This document shows, piece after piece, positions 39,293 to 49,719 of a stretch of 64,000 bases of DNA. The stretch is from an uncultured Bacilli bacterium (GTDB taxonomy: Bacteria > Bacillota_I > Bacilli_A > RFN20 > CAG-449), in contig CANRPC010000005.1 of the NCBI GenBank assembly GCA_947632435.1, forward strand, positions 1-64,000. The letters run 5' to 3'. The position numbers were made by a program, and so were the translations under genes. The notes beneath the pieces were generated by a model, which was given only the letters and a program-made list of their open reading frames with translations, made no database searches and was not told where the DNA came from. Position 1 is the stretch's first letter. Each line of letters starts with the position of its first letter.

Positions 39293-39918
39293 GATTAAGA
39301 AAAAGAAAATGGATGGATGAAATTCTTTTTCAAAGAAAAGATATTCTCTATAATGAAGATAGTATTGAAGAAGCTTTAGATTTAAATAAAGATAAGAAAA
39401 TTGTTTTAGAAATTGGTTCAGGAAAAGGTGGCTTTATTTATCAAATGGCTTTAAATTTTCCTCAAGAGCAATTTGTTGGAGTGGAAATGCAACGAAACGC
39501 TTTAGCAATAGCTTTAAAATATATTAAAGAAAATTCATGTAATAATCTTAGACTTTTAAATTGTGATGCAAATAAAATATTTATGTATTTAAAAGATGAA
39601 TCAATTGATACTATTTTTTTGAATTTCTCTGATCCATGGCCAAAGAAAAAACAACATAAGCGTCGTTTAACATATAATACTTTTTTAAAAGAATATTTTC
39701 GGATTTTAAAAAAAGATGGTTTGTTGATATTTAAAACTGACAATGACAATTTATTTAATGATTCTTTAAAATATATTGAAGAATCGGATTTTAAATTAGT
39801 AGATTGTAATTTTGATTATGATGGCAAAGATAATTATGATGCTCAAACTGAGTATGAAATAAAATTTCGTCAACTTGGAGTAAAAATAAAACGCTTAATT
39901 GCAAAAAAGGAGATTTAA
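39289..39918 (+). CDS. trmB: tRNA (guanine-N7-)-methyltransferase
   Basis: LEIGSGKGGFI, NFSDPWPKKKQHKRRLT. Confidence 0.95.
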   Translation: MRLRKRKWMDEILFQRKDILYNEDSIEEALDLNKDKKIVLEIGSGKGGFIYQMALNFPQEQFVGVEMQRNALAIALKYIKENSCNNLRLLNCDANKIFMYLKDESIDTIFLNFSDPWPKKKQHKRRLTYNTFLKEYFRILKKDGLLIFKTDNDNLFNDSLKYIEESDFKLVDCNFDYDGKDNYDAQTEYEIKFRQLGVKIKRLIAKKEI

Positions 39919-39919
39919 A

Positions 39920-40999
39920 ATGCAGGAAGAATTAAAATTATTAGAAACTTTAACACAATTATTTGGCCCTTCTGGTTTTGAAGAAGAAGTAAGAAAATAT
40001 TTAATTCAAGAATATAAAAAATTAAATTATGAATTTATTATTGATCCTTTTTCAAATGTATATGCTTATAAGAAATCAAAAAAGAAAAATGCGAAAAAAG
40101 TATTAATTATTGGGCATATGGATGAAGTTGGTTTCATGGTTAAAAAGATTTTATCAAATGGTTCTTTATTAGTAACTAATTTAGGTGGATTTAACGAAGA
40201 AACAATATTAGCTTCAAGGGCAATCCTTAAAACTTTTGATGGTAAAAAAATTTATGGTGCAGTAAATAGTGTTCCTCCTCATCTTTTAAAAAATAATGGA
40301 AATGAGAAAACACCAATTTCAAAAATGGTATTTGATTTTGGCTTTACAAGTGAAAAAGAAGCTACTGACTTTGGGGTTTGTATTGGTACTCCGATTGTTC
40401 TTGAAGGGCAATTTAATTTACTAAATGGCAATAAACGTATGCTTTCTAAAGCATTTGATGATCGCTTTGGTATTGCTCTTGGTTTACAAATATTAAAGAA
40501 ATATCGTGATATCGATTTAGATTTTGATTTATATGTAGGTGGAGTTAACCAAGAAGAAGTAGGTTTACGAGGGGCAAGTTGTGCTGCAAATTTTATTAAA
40601 CCAGATTTTGCAATAGTTTGTGATTGTTCTACTGCTTTAGATACTGATGCTTCAGATGAATTTGGTAAATTAGGAAAAGGTGTATTATTAAGAGTATTTG
40701 ATCCAGGAATGATTGCAAGAAGTGATATCATTAATTTTCAAAAAAAATGTTTTGATGAAAGAAAAATCCCTTATCAATATTTTATGGCTCAAGGAACAAC
40801 AGATGCTGCTTCAATGCATAAAGCTTTAAGTGGTATTCCAACTCTTTCATATTGTATTGTTGCAAGAAATATTCATACTTGTTCATCAATTGTTGATGTT
40901 GATGATTATTTAAATTCTATTAAAGGTATTTATGCCATTATTGATAATCTTAACGAAGAACAAATTAAAATATTTCAAAACGAAGTAACATTATATTAA
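39920..40999 (+). CDS. M42-family glutamyl/endo-aminopeptidase
   Basis: GHMDEVGFMV, KAFDDRFGIALGLQIL, NQEEVGLRGA. Confidence 0.92.
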   Translation: MQEELKLLETLTQLFGPSGFEEEVRKYLIQEYKKLNYEFIIDPFSNVYAYKKSKKKNAKKVLIIGHMDEVGFMVKKILSNGSLLVTNLGGFNEETILASRAILKTFDGKKIYGAVNSVPPHLLKNNGNEKTPISKMVFDFGFTSEKEATDFGVCIGTPIVLEGQFNLLNGNKRMLSKAFDDRFGIALGLQILKKYRDIDLDFDLYVGGVNQEEVGLRGASCAANFIKPDFAIVCDCSTALDTDASDEFGKLGKGVLLRVFDPGMIARSDIINFQKKCFDERKIPYQYFMAQGTTDAASMHKALSGIPTLSYCIVARNIHTCSSIVDVDDYLNSIKGIYAIIDNLNEEQIKIFQNEVTLY

Positions 41000-41005
41000 C
41001 GCAAA

Positions 41006-41034
41006 TTGCAAATATCGACAAATTAATTTATAAT
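41006..41034 (+). promoter_or_regulatory. dxs promoter
   Basis: TTGCAA-17-TATAAT. Confidence 0.6.
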
Positions 41035-41060
41035 GAAAAAACGATGAAAGGAGGATTAAA

Positions 41061-42905
41061 ATGGAGTTAGAAGATGCTTTTATAAAAAAAGTACAATCTT
41101 TAGATCTAAAAAAATTAAAAGAAAAAGAATTAATTGATCTAAGTGAAGAAATTCGAAACTACATTATTTCTTCTTGCAGCGTTAATGGAGGTCATCTCGC
41201 CTCTAATTTAGGAGTTGTGGAATTAACTCTTGCTTTACATCAATTTTTTAATTTCCCAAAAGATAAATTAATTTTTGATGTTGGTCATCAATGTTATACT
41301 CATAAAATTTTAACGGGAAGATCATTATCAAAATTAAGAAAAGAAGATGGCGTTGGAGGCTTTCAAAAGCGTCAAGAATCAATTTATGATCCTTTTGATG
41401 CAGGACATTCTTCAACATCAATTTCTGCGGCTATGGGAATGGCAATACAAAGAGATTTAAAAAAAGAAAAATATGATATAATCGCTGTTATTGGTGATGC
41501 ATCAGTTGCTAATGGTATGGCTTTTGAAGCTTTAAATAATCTTATTGATTTTAATCATAAAATAATTATTGTTATTAATGATAATAATATGTCTATATCT
41601 AATTCCACGGGAGCGATTCACGATTTTTTACAAAAAATTAGAGTTTCTAATAAATATAATAATATGAAGAATCGTTATCAAAGAATTTTATCCAAAAATC
41701 GTTTTACAAAATTTCTGTTTAAAGTTTTAAGAAAAATTAAAAATCGTTTTAAAAGACTTTTATTAAGAAATAATATTTTTGAAATGTTTGGTTGTTATTA
41801 TATTTCTAATGTTAATGGACATGATTTTTCTGAGTTAAAAAAAGCTTTTAAAAAAGCTAAAAAAATTGATTCTTCTGTGGTAATTCATGTTTCGACTGTT
41901 AAAGGCAAGGGATATGAATTTATAAAAGATGAAAATTTATCATCTTGGCATAGTGTCAAACCTTTTGATATTAAAACAGGTAAAAGCAAAGAAATTTTAG
42001 AAGAAAATAAAATATGTTGGTCGGAAGTTTATGCTAATTTATTGACTGAAGAAATTGAAAATGGTTCTTCAATTTTAATTAATCCTGCTACTTTAGTGGG
42101 AAGTAAATTACAAAAATTATATGAAAAAAATAAAAATAAAGTATTTGATGTAGGAATATCTGAAGAGCATGCTTTAACTTTAGCTGCAGGTTTCAGCGCT
42201 TTTAATTCTCATTCTTATGTTTCTATATATTCTTCTTTTATGCAAAGAGCTTATGATCAAATTAATCATGATATTGCAAGATTAAATATTCCTGTAACTT
42301 TGCTTATAGATCGTGCTGGTTTAGTTGGTGAAGATGGAGAAACTCATCAAGGAATATTTGATGAATCATTTTTAATGAATATGCCTAATATGTGTGTATG
42401 TATGGCTAAAGATTATTCCGAGGCTAAAGCTTTATTTAATTTCAGTAAGATTTATCAACATCCTTTAGCTATTCGTTACCCTTTAGGTTGTATTGATAAT
42501 TCTTATATTGAAAAAGAAATAGAATATGGTAAATGGATTAAAGAAAAAGAAGCTTCAAATAAAGACATTGCTTTAATTACTTTTGGTCCAAAATTAACGG
42601 AAATTTTAAATCTTAATTTAGATATTACAATTATAAATGCATTGTTTCAAAAACCATTAGATGAAGAATGTTTAAAAAGCTTATTAAATTATAAAAACAT
42701 TATCGTTTATGATGCATACGCTATTGAAGAAGGTTTTTGTTATCATGTTTTAACTAAACTATATGAATTAGGTTATCGTGATAACATTAAATTATTTGGT
42801 GTTAAAAATGAATTTATTTTAAAAGCATCAATAAAACGTCAAGAAGAAATGAATCATGTTGATATAAATACAATTTATGAATATATAAAATCTTTGAAAG
42901 TTTAA
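41061..42905 (+). CDS. dxs: 1-deoxy-D-xylulose-5-phosphate synthase
   Basis: FDVGHQCYTHKILTGR, VIGDASVANGMAFEALN, DRAGLVGEDGETHQG. Confidence 0.95.
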   Translation: MELEDAFIKKVQSLDLKKLKEKELIDLSEEIRNYIISSCSVNGGHLASNLGVVELTLALHQFFNFPKDKLIFDVGHQCYTHKILTGRSLSKLRKEDGVGGFQKRQESIYDPFDAGHSSTSISAAMGMAIQRDLKKEKYDIIAVIGDASVANGMAFEALNNLIDFNHKIIIVINDNNMSISNSTGAIHDFLQKIRVSNKYNNMKNRYQRILSKNRFTKFLFKVLRKIKNRFKRLLLRNNIFEMFGCYYISNVNGHDFSELKKAFKKAKKIDSSVVIHVSTVKGKGYEFIKDENLSSWHSVKPFDIKTGKSKEILEENKICWSEVYANLLTEEIENGSSILINPATLVGSKLQKLYEKNKNKVFDVGISEEHALTLAAGFSAFNSHSYVSIYSSFMQRAYDQINHDIARLNIPVTLLIDRAGLVGEDGETHQGIFDESFLMNMPNMCVCMAKDYSEAKALFNFSKIYQHPLAIRYPLGCIDNSYIEKEIEYGKWIKEKEASNKDIALITFGPKLTEILNLNLDITIINALFQKPLDEECLKSLLNYKNIIVYDAYAIEEGFCYHVLTKLYELGYRDNIKLFGVKNEFILKASIKRQEEMNHVDINTIYEYIKSLKV

Positions 42906-42908
42906 AAA

Positions 42909-44009
42909 ATGATATTTCAATTAGACAAAAAAAACAATCTCGTTACTCTTGCAAATTCTTTATTAAAATATTTTACGAAAAAACAATTTAATGATACTAA
43001 TGAATACCTTGATAATATTTTAAAAAAGAAAAATTATCAAAAAATTGTTGTTATGCTTTTTGATGGCTTAGGAAGTTCAATTTTAGAAAAAAATTTAAAA
43101 GAAACTGATTTTCTTTTAAAAAATGTGAAATTTGAAATAACATCAATTTTTCCACCTACTACGGTCGCAGCGACAAATGCTTTTTTATCAGGAAAATATC
43201 CATCGCAAAATGGATATTTAGGTTGGCAACAATATTTTAAAAATGAAAATAAGATTGTGGAAATGTTTACTAACTATGATTTTGAAAATAAAGTAAAATT
43301 ATCTTATCCTTTACTTTCTGATATTTATTGTTCTTATGAATCAATATTTGATATTGTCAAAAAAGAAACTAATATTAATACTGCTTATTTATTTCCTAGT
43401 TGGATAAAAGATAAAGGCGCAAATGATATTGATGATTTTTTCTTGAAAGCAGATGAAATGCTTAAAGATAATCATAATCATTTTTATTATATGTATTGGC
43501 CTGAACCAGATTCTTTAATTCACCAATATGGAACTAATCATTATTTAGTAAAAGAAAATATAAGAATAATAAATAATAAAATAAAAAAATTAGCTTTAGA
43601 TAATCAAGATAATTTATTTATAGTGCTCTCAGATCATTCTTTAATTGATACAATGCCCTTAAATTTTTTTGCTCATTATGATTTAATTTCTTGTTTAAAA
43701 AGAATGCCTTCGTTAGATTCAAGAGCAATATTTTTTCATGTTAAAGAAGATCAAAAGAAGCGTTTTGAGATACTTTTTGATAAATATTATGGTAAATATT
43801 TCCTTCTAAAAAATAAAAATGACATTCTTAAAGAAGAAATTTTTGGCCCCAAACCTTATCATAAGGAGTTTGAAAATTTTTTGGGTGATTATTTAGCTTT
43901 TACAGATAGTAATTATTATCTTGATTATAAAAATAAAAATTATTTAGCCCAGCATTCAGGCTCATCAAAAGAAGAATTTTTAATAAGTGTCATAATATTA
44001 AATATTTAA
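42909..44009 (+). CDS. alkaline phosphatase superfamily / type I phosphodiesterase
   Basis: VVMLFDGLGSSIL, PPTTVAATNAFLSG, LSDHS. Confidence 0.85.
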   Translation: MIFQLDKKNNLVTLANSLLKYFTKKQFNDTNEYLDNILKKKNYQKIVVMLFDGLGSSILEKNLKETDFLLKNVKFEITSIFPPTTVAATNAFLSGKYPSQNGYLGWQQYFKNENKIVEMFTNYDFENKVKLSYPLLSDIYCSYESIFDIVKKETNINTAYLFPSWIKDKGANDIDDFFLKADEMLKDNHNHFYYMYWPEPDSLIHQYGTNHYLVKENIRIINNKIKKLALDNQDNLFIVLSDHSLIDTMPLNFFAHYDLISCLKRMPSLDSRAIFFHVKEDQKKRFEILFDKYYGKYFLLKNKNDILKEEIFGPKPYHKEFENFLGDYLAFTDSNYYLDYKNKNYLAQHSGSSKEEFLISVIILNI

Positions 44010-44518
44010 GCGTAATCAGGTAATAACTCTTGAGCCTTTTTAACTATTTCTTTAAGTGCAATTCTGACTTTATAATCAGAAAGCTTATATTTCTTAGATA
44101 ATTTTTGTACTGACATCTCATAAACATAATAGTCAATTAAAATATTAAATTCAAACTTGTTAAGTACTAGTTTTAAGTCAAAAACTAAAGAATTATGATA
44201 TTCAACATATCCTACATCGGGCATTTCATTTTGATAGATATGGCGATTATATTTTTTTAAAAAATTTACACATTCATTTCTACCAATACGAAATAACCAT
44301 GTCTTAAAAGAACAAATATTAGGATCATATAAATCGATTTTATAATATGCCGCGCGAACAAATGCATCATTTGCTATCTCTTTGACTAAATCATATTGCA
44401 AATGGAAATTATCTATTAAAAACAAGCATAATTGATTTATATATTCTTTTCTTATTTTATCATAAGTTTCTTCATCATGTTTTTTTAATAAAATAAAATC
44501 TTTTTTTGTAAATTTCAT
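44006..44518 (-). CDS. ECF-like sigma-70 family factor
   Basis: Region 2: CSFKTWLFRIGRNECVNFLKK; C-terminal region 4-like HTH. Confidence 0.75.
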   Translation of the reverse strand: MKFTKKDFILLKKHDEETYDKIRKEYINQLCLFLIDNFHLQYDLVKEIANDAFVRAAYYKIDLYDPNICSFKTWLFRIGRNECVNFLKKYNRHIYQNEMPDVGYVEYHNSLVFDLKLVLNKFEFNILIDYYVYEMSVQKLSKKYKLSDYKVRIALKEIVKKAQELLPDYA

Positions 44519-44601
44519 TTTAGTTTTACTCCCTAAATATAAATATAAACAAAAATTTTATAAAAAAGTGGTAATAGAACAACTTGGTCTAATAAATTGC
44601 A

Positions 44602-44618
44602 TTTTTTGTCGAAAATTT
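44602..44618 (+). promoter_or_regulatory. Spo0A box between sigma factor gene and murC
   Basis: TTTTTTGTCGAAAATTT; shares 16 nt with the site at 21795. Confidence 0.6.
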
Positions 44619-44720
44619 AAAAAAATTATTGACAAATAAAAAAATTTGAAGCATTTTAGAAAGCAAAATTGTTAAAAATATATTTTTTTAAACTTGCATA
44701 TAATGTTATGGTGATTAGAT

Positions 44721-45917
44721 ATGAAATATTATTTTGTGGGTATTAAAGGCTCAGGTATGTCTTCACTTGCAAAAATTTTATTATCTTTAAATGAAGAAGT
44801 AAGAGGTTGTGATTATCTAGAAACTTTTTATACCGAAAATGGGCTAGAAAATATTAAAATAGATAATTTAAATAATTATTTATTATCTAAAGAATATATT
44901 TATATAATAGGGAATGCTTTTGTAAATCATGAAATAGTAACTGCAATAAAAAATAATTATCAATATTATACATATCCTGAATTTATCAAAAATTATTTTC
45001 AAAAATATATTTTTATTGCTATATCTGGAAGTCATGGTAAAACCCAAACCACTAAATTGCTTGCCCATATTCTAGATCATAGTATTGGGCTAATAGGTGA
45101 TGGTAGTTTTAAAGTTGATGATAATCCTAAATATTTTTTATTAGAGGCTTGTGAATATAAAAATACATTTTTAAATTATAATCCTGATATATCTTTAATA
45201 TTGAATGTTGATTATGACCATGTTGATTTTTTTAAAACAGAAGAAGATTATCAATTGGCTTTTATAAATTTTATGAAAAAAAGTAAGATATGTATTATTA
45301 ATAGCACAGATTGTAAAATTAATTATCAAGATGCTATAACTTATTCTAAAAAAGATTTTAAATATCAAAACGGAATTATTAATATTAATAATCAAGATTT
45401 TAAACTTCCATTTAAGGGTGAAAAATTTGCTGAAAATTTTATGGGTATTTATAAAATTTTAAAGCTGTTAAATGTTGATGATAACTTAATAAAAGAAAAA
45501 TTAAAAACTTATAAAGGGGCTAAAAGAAGGTATGAAATAAAAATAGAAGATAGCCAAATAATAATATCAGATTATGCTCATCATCCTAATGAAATTAAAA
45601 CAATGTATGAAGCATTAAAAGAAGAATATAAAGATAAAAAATTAGTGGTAATTTTTGAACCACATACAATTACAAGACTTGAAAAATTTATAAAAGAATA
45701 TAAAAATGTATTAAGTTTATTTGATGAAACATATTTATATAAATTATTTACTAGTGTAAGAGAAATTTATAATGTAGATAAAGTAAATTATCTATATGAT
45801 TACTTAACTTATAAAGTTTATAATACTTCAATTAAAAATAAATTAAAAAAAGAAAAAAATATTGTTATAGCGTTTTTAGGCGCGGGAAATATTGATAAAG
45901 AATTTCAAAATTATTAA
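44721..45917 (+). CDS. murC: UDP-N-acetylmuramate--alanine ligase (MurC-type Mur ligase)
   Basis: YFVGIKGSGMSSLA, SGSHGKTQTTKLLA, DYAHHPNEIK. Confidence 0.88.
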   Translation: MKYYFVGIKGSGMSSLAKILLSLNEEVRGCDYLETFYTENGLENIKIDNLNNYLLSKEYIYIIGNAFVNHEIVTAIKNNYQYYTYPEFIKNYFQKYIFIAISGSHGKTQTTKLLAHILDHSIGLIGDGSFKVDDNPKYFLLEACEYKNTFLNYNPDISLILNVDYDHVDFFKTEEDYQLAFINFMKKSKICIINSTDCKINYQDAITYSKKDFKYQNGIININNQDFKLPFKGEKFAENFMGIYKILKLLNVDDNLIKEKLKTYKGAKRRYEIKIEDSQIIISDYAHHPNEIKTMYEALKEEYKDKKLVVIFEPHTITRLEKFIKEYKNVLSLFDETYLYKLFTSVREIYNVDKVNYLYDYLTYKVYNTSIKNKLKKEKNIVIAFLGAGNIDKEFQNY

Positions 45918-45986
45918 ATAACTATTAAAATTTATCTTTATATAATTTAAACAAAAAATACTTTATAATGGATAAGGGGATCTTAT

Positions 45987-48242
45987 ATGGAATTACTTGC
46001 TCCTTGCTCATCTATAGAAACTTTTTATGCTGCGATAAATGCAGGTGCTGATGCAATTTATTTAGGAGGAAAAAATTTTTCCGCGCGCGCATATGCACCA
46101 AATTTTGAATATGAAGAAATAAAATTTTGTATTGATAAAGCACATGAATTAAATGTTAAAGTTTATATTACTGTAAATACATTATTATTTGAAGATGAAT
46201 TTGATGAATGCTTTCAAGAATGTGAAAAATATATTGCTTTAGGTTCGGATGCTTTAATAATTCAAGATATTGGCCTTATTTATAAATTGCATTTATGTTA
46301 TCCAAATTATCCTTTACATGCTTCAACTCAACTTAATGTTCATGATCTAAAAGGAGCGCTTGCCTTAAAAAAATTAGGTGTTAAACGTATAGTTTTAGCA
46401 AGAGAATCAAATCTTTCTTTAGCTAAAGAAATTTCCGAAAAATTGCATTTAGAAGTAGAAATATTTGTTCATGGAGCATTATGTGTTTCTTGTTCAGGAC
46501 AATGTCTTATGTCTTCATTTATTGGCAATAGATCAGGAAATCGTGGTAGATGCGCTCAACCTTGTCGTTTAGAAGGGAAAATAATAAAAGATGATCAACA
46601 AATGGATGTAAATTATCCCTTATCAATGAAAGATTTATGTACTTTAGAAGAATTATCGAAAATAAAAAATTCTTCTTATTCATTAAAAATTGAAGGAAGA
46701 ATGAAAAGTGCAGAATATATTTATCATACAGTAAAAGCATATAAAGAGGTATTAACAAACGAAAAAGTAGATTTAAAGCCATTAAAGGATAAATTATTAT
46801 TAACTTTTAATCGAGGTTATACTAAAGGCTTTCTTTTTGATGAAAAAAGAAATATGACATTAAATCAAAATTCATCCTCTCATCTAGGAAAAGAAATTGG
46901 AAAAGTAACAAAAGTAACAAGAAATTCCTTTTATTTAAAGTTGATAGATGATTTATCTTTACATGATGGTTTAAGAGATTTAAATGCCAATAAGGGCTTT
47001 TTATTGACACATTTTAAGATAAATGGTAAAGATGTTCATTTTGCTTCAAAAGGTAATTCTGTTGAAATTATTACTAAAATAAATAATGTAAAAATAAACG
47101 ATGTAATTGTAAAAACAAAATCTGAAGAATTACAAAAAGAACTTCAACAAGCATTAAGAACAAAACGTTTTGTAAATTTAGAAGCTTATTTTTATGCTCA
47201 TTTAAATGAAGGAATGGTTTTAACACTTATGGAGGATGATTTAATATGTTCAGTTAAATCAGAATATAAATTAACAAAAAGTAAAACAATTTCTCTTTCT
47301 AAAGCTGAAATAGAAAAAATTTTGAATAAATCTATGGATTATCCTTTTAAATTAACCAAGATTAATTTTGAAATCGAGGAAGGCTTATTTTATCCCTTAA
47401 AAGAAATCAATGAATTAAGAAGAAATGCTTATCAAGCTTTTTCCAAAATGAAAATTGAAAAATATAAAAATTTATATAAAAAAGTTAATTACAAAGAATC
47501 ATTTATTTCTTCTTATCCTATCTATAATGAAATTGCTTCATCATATAAAGAAGAACAACTTAAAATATTAATAAAGTACCCATTTTCAAAGATTTATGTT
47601 CCAAGTGAATTATATATAAAATACCATGCTTTAGATACAAGAATTTCTCTTCTAGAAAAAAGAATGGGAAAAAATTTAGGTGAAGATAAATCTTCTTTAA
47701 GTCCATATTTAACTATTGATTCGAAAATTCTTTCAAGTTATGGCAATATTACAAATCATGAAGCTTATAAAGCCGCATTAAAATCAAATTACGAAGGTGT
47801 AATTTTATCTTATGAATTAAACTTTGAAAAAGCATTATCTTTGAAAAAAAATTTAGAAAAAGAAAATTTCCCACATTTAAATATCTTTTATCCAATTTAT
47901 GGGCATATTGAATATATGCTTTTAAAATCATGTATGGTATCAAGCTTAGAAAAGACAAAAGAAAAATGTGGTTTATGCAAAAAGCATCAATATTTTTATC
48001 AAGATCGTTTAGGAATTAATTATCCATTAATTTTTGATAATGAATGTTATACTAAAATTCTTTCTCCTTTACCATTGTCGTTAATCAAAAAGAAGAAAAT
48101 TATTAAAGAAAATTTTATTCCATATTTTTCTTTTACTATTGAAGATGAAAAAATGGTTGAAAAAGTATTAAATTCATATTTTTTTGATCAAGATGAAGAT
48201 TTTCCTTCATTTGAAGGGCATTTTTATAAATCTCCTTTATAA
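45987..48242 (+). CDS. U32-family peptidase
   Basis: LAPCSSIETFYAAINAGADAIYLGGKNFSARAYAPNF; CQPCR-type Cys motif GRCAQPCRL. Confidence 0.93.
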   Translation: MELLAPCSSIETFYAAINAGADAIYLGGKNFSARAYAPNFEYEEIKFCIDKAHELNVKVYITVNTLLFEDEFDECFQECEKYIALGSDALIIQDIGLIYKLHLCYPNYPLHASTQLNVHDLKGALALKKLGVKRIVLARESNLSLAKEISEKLHLEVEIFVHGALCVSCSGQCLMSSFIGNRSGNRGRCAQPCRLEGKIIKDDQQMDVNYPLSMKDLCTLEELSKIKNSSYSLKIEGRMKSAEYIYHTVKAYKEVLTNEKVDLKPLKDKLLLTFNRGYTKGFLFDEKRNMTLNQNSSSHLGKEIGKVTKVTRNSFYLKLIDDLSLHDGLRDLNANKGFLLTHFKINGKDVHFASKGNSVEIITKINNVKINDVIVKTKSEELQKELQQALRTKRFVNLEAYFYAHLNEGMVLTLMEDDLICSVKSEYKLTKSKTISLSKAEIEKILNKSMDYPFKLTKINFEIEEGLFYPLKEINELRRNAYQAFSKMKIEKYKNLYKKVNYKESFISSYPIYNEIASSYKEEQLKILIKYPFSKIYVPSELYIKYHALDTRISLLEKRMGKNLGEDKSSLSPYLTIDSKILSSYGNITNHEAYKAALKSNYEGVILSYELNFEKALSLKKNLEKENFPHLNIFYPIYGHIEYMLLKSCMVSSLEKTKEKCGLCKKHQYFYQDRLGINYPLIFDNECYTKILSPLPLSLIKKKKIIKENFIPYFSFTIEDEKMVEKVLNSYFFDQDEDFPSFEGHFYKSPL

Positions 48243-48254
48243 AATTTTAATTTC

Positions 48255-48294
48255 AAAAAAAATACAGTGATAAGTTTTCACTGTATTTTTTGTT
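48255..48294. terminator. bidirectional terminator between U32 peptidase and ackA
   Basis: AAAATACAGTGA-TAAGTTT-TCACTGTATTTT. Confidence 0.85.
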
Positions 48295-48313
48295 TATAGA
48301 TAAATTTATTTTA

Positions 48314-49513
48314 TTAAACGTGAAGTAATCTAACAATATCTCTTGCAATCATGACTTCTTCATCAGTTGGAATAACCACAACTTTTATTTTGCTATCAAT
48401 TGTAGAAATAATTCCTTCTTTACCACGAATCATTTCATCATTTAAAGCTTTGGAAATTTGTATTGAAAATGCATCTTTTAATTCATCGCAAATTAATTCC
48501 CGATATTCCGCTCCATTTTCTCCAACGCCTGCAGAGAATATAATTAAATCACAACCGCCTAAACGAACATAATATTGTCCGATGTAATCTGCGATTCTTC
48601 TAATGTACATATCAATTGCAAGTTGCGCTCTTTTGTTGCCATTTTTAGCTGCAGCATAGACATCACGAGTATCATTTGAGATACCTGAAATACCTAATAA
48701 GCCAGATTTTTTATTAAACTCTTGATATAATTCTTCTGCAGATTTTCCAGTACATTTTACTAAATATGGCATGACAGATGGATCGATATCTCCAGTTCTA
48801 GTTCCCATCATAATTCCAGCAAGTGGGGTAAGCCCCATAGATGTTGCAACACATTTACCATCTTTTATCGCGCATAAAGAAGCACCTGAACCAATATGAC
48901 AAGAAATAATACGGGCATTCTTTTTACCATCGAGATATTTTAAAGCTGTTTCCGCTAAATATTTATGTGATGTACCATGAGCTCCATATCTTCTTACCAT
49001 ATATTTTTCATAATATTCATAAGGGCAAGCATACATATAATCTTCTGGTGCCATTGTTTGATGGAAAGCGGTATCAAAAACCGCGATTTGACCAACCTCT
49101 GGCAAAGCTTTTTTGAATGCATTATAACCAATTAAATGAGCAGCATTATGAAGTGGTGCTAATGGAATTAATGAAGCGATGATTTTTTCTGTTTCATCAT
49201 TAAAAATTGCAGAATCGGCAAAATAATGACCACCTTGAACAATACGATGACCAACACCTTTAATTTCTTCTAATTTTTTGACAATTCCTTCTTTTAAAAG
49301 TGATTCAAGTAACAAATTTACGGCGACTGAATGATCCTCGAATGGTCTTTCTAATTCAATATTTTCTTTTCCTGGTTGTTTTAAAATAAATTTTCCTTGA
49401 GGTTCACCAATTCTTTCAATTAAACCAGAACAAATTATTTTTTCTTCAGGCATTTCATAAAGTTTAAACTTTAAAGATGAACTGCCTGCATTAACGGCAA
49501 ATACTTTTGACAT
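48314..49513 (-). CDS. ackA: acetate kinase
   Basis: VFAVNAGSSSLKFKLYEM; HLGNG-like SCHIGSGASLCAI. Confidence 0.96.
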   Translation of the reverse strand: MSKVFAVNAGSSSLKFKLYEMPEEKIICSGLIERIGEPQGKFILKQPGKENIELERPFEDHSVAVNLLLESLLKEGIVKKLEEIKGVGHRIVQGGHYFADSAIFNDETEKIIASLIPLAPLHNAAHLIGYNAFKKALPEVGQIAVFDTAFHQTMAPEDYMYACPYEYYEKYMVRRYGAHGTSHKYLAETALKYLDGKKNARIISCHIGSGASLCAIKDGKCVATSMGLTPLAGIMMGTRTGDIDPSVMPYLVKCTGKSAEELYQEFNKKSGLLGISGISNDTRDVYAAAKNGNKRAQLAIDMYIRRIADYIGQYYVRLGGCDLIIFSAGVGENGAEYRELICDELKDAFSIQISKALNDEMIRGKEGIISTIDSKIKVVVIPTDEEVMIARDIVRLLHV

Positions 49514-49719
49514 ATTTTATTAATTCTCCTTACTCAATAATTTTATATCTATCAAATTTTATTTGCAAATAAAGTTAATATTTTAATGCAAATTGAATAT
49601 TTACTTTTAGATAAATAATATTAATAATGCTAAATTGAACTCATTTCACTAGAAAAAGCGTTTATTTTTAAATAAAAAATTGTTAAAATGATTTTGACAA
49701 GGAAGGAAATAGATTATTA

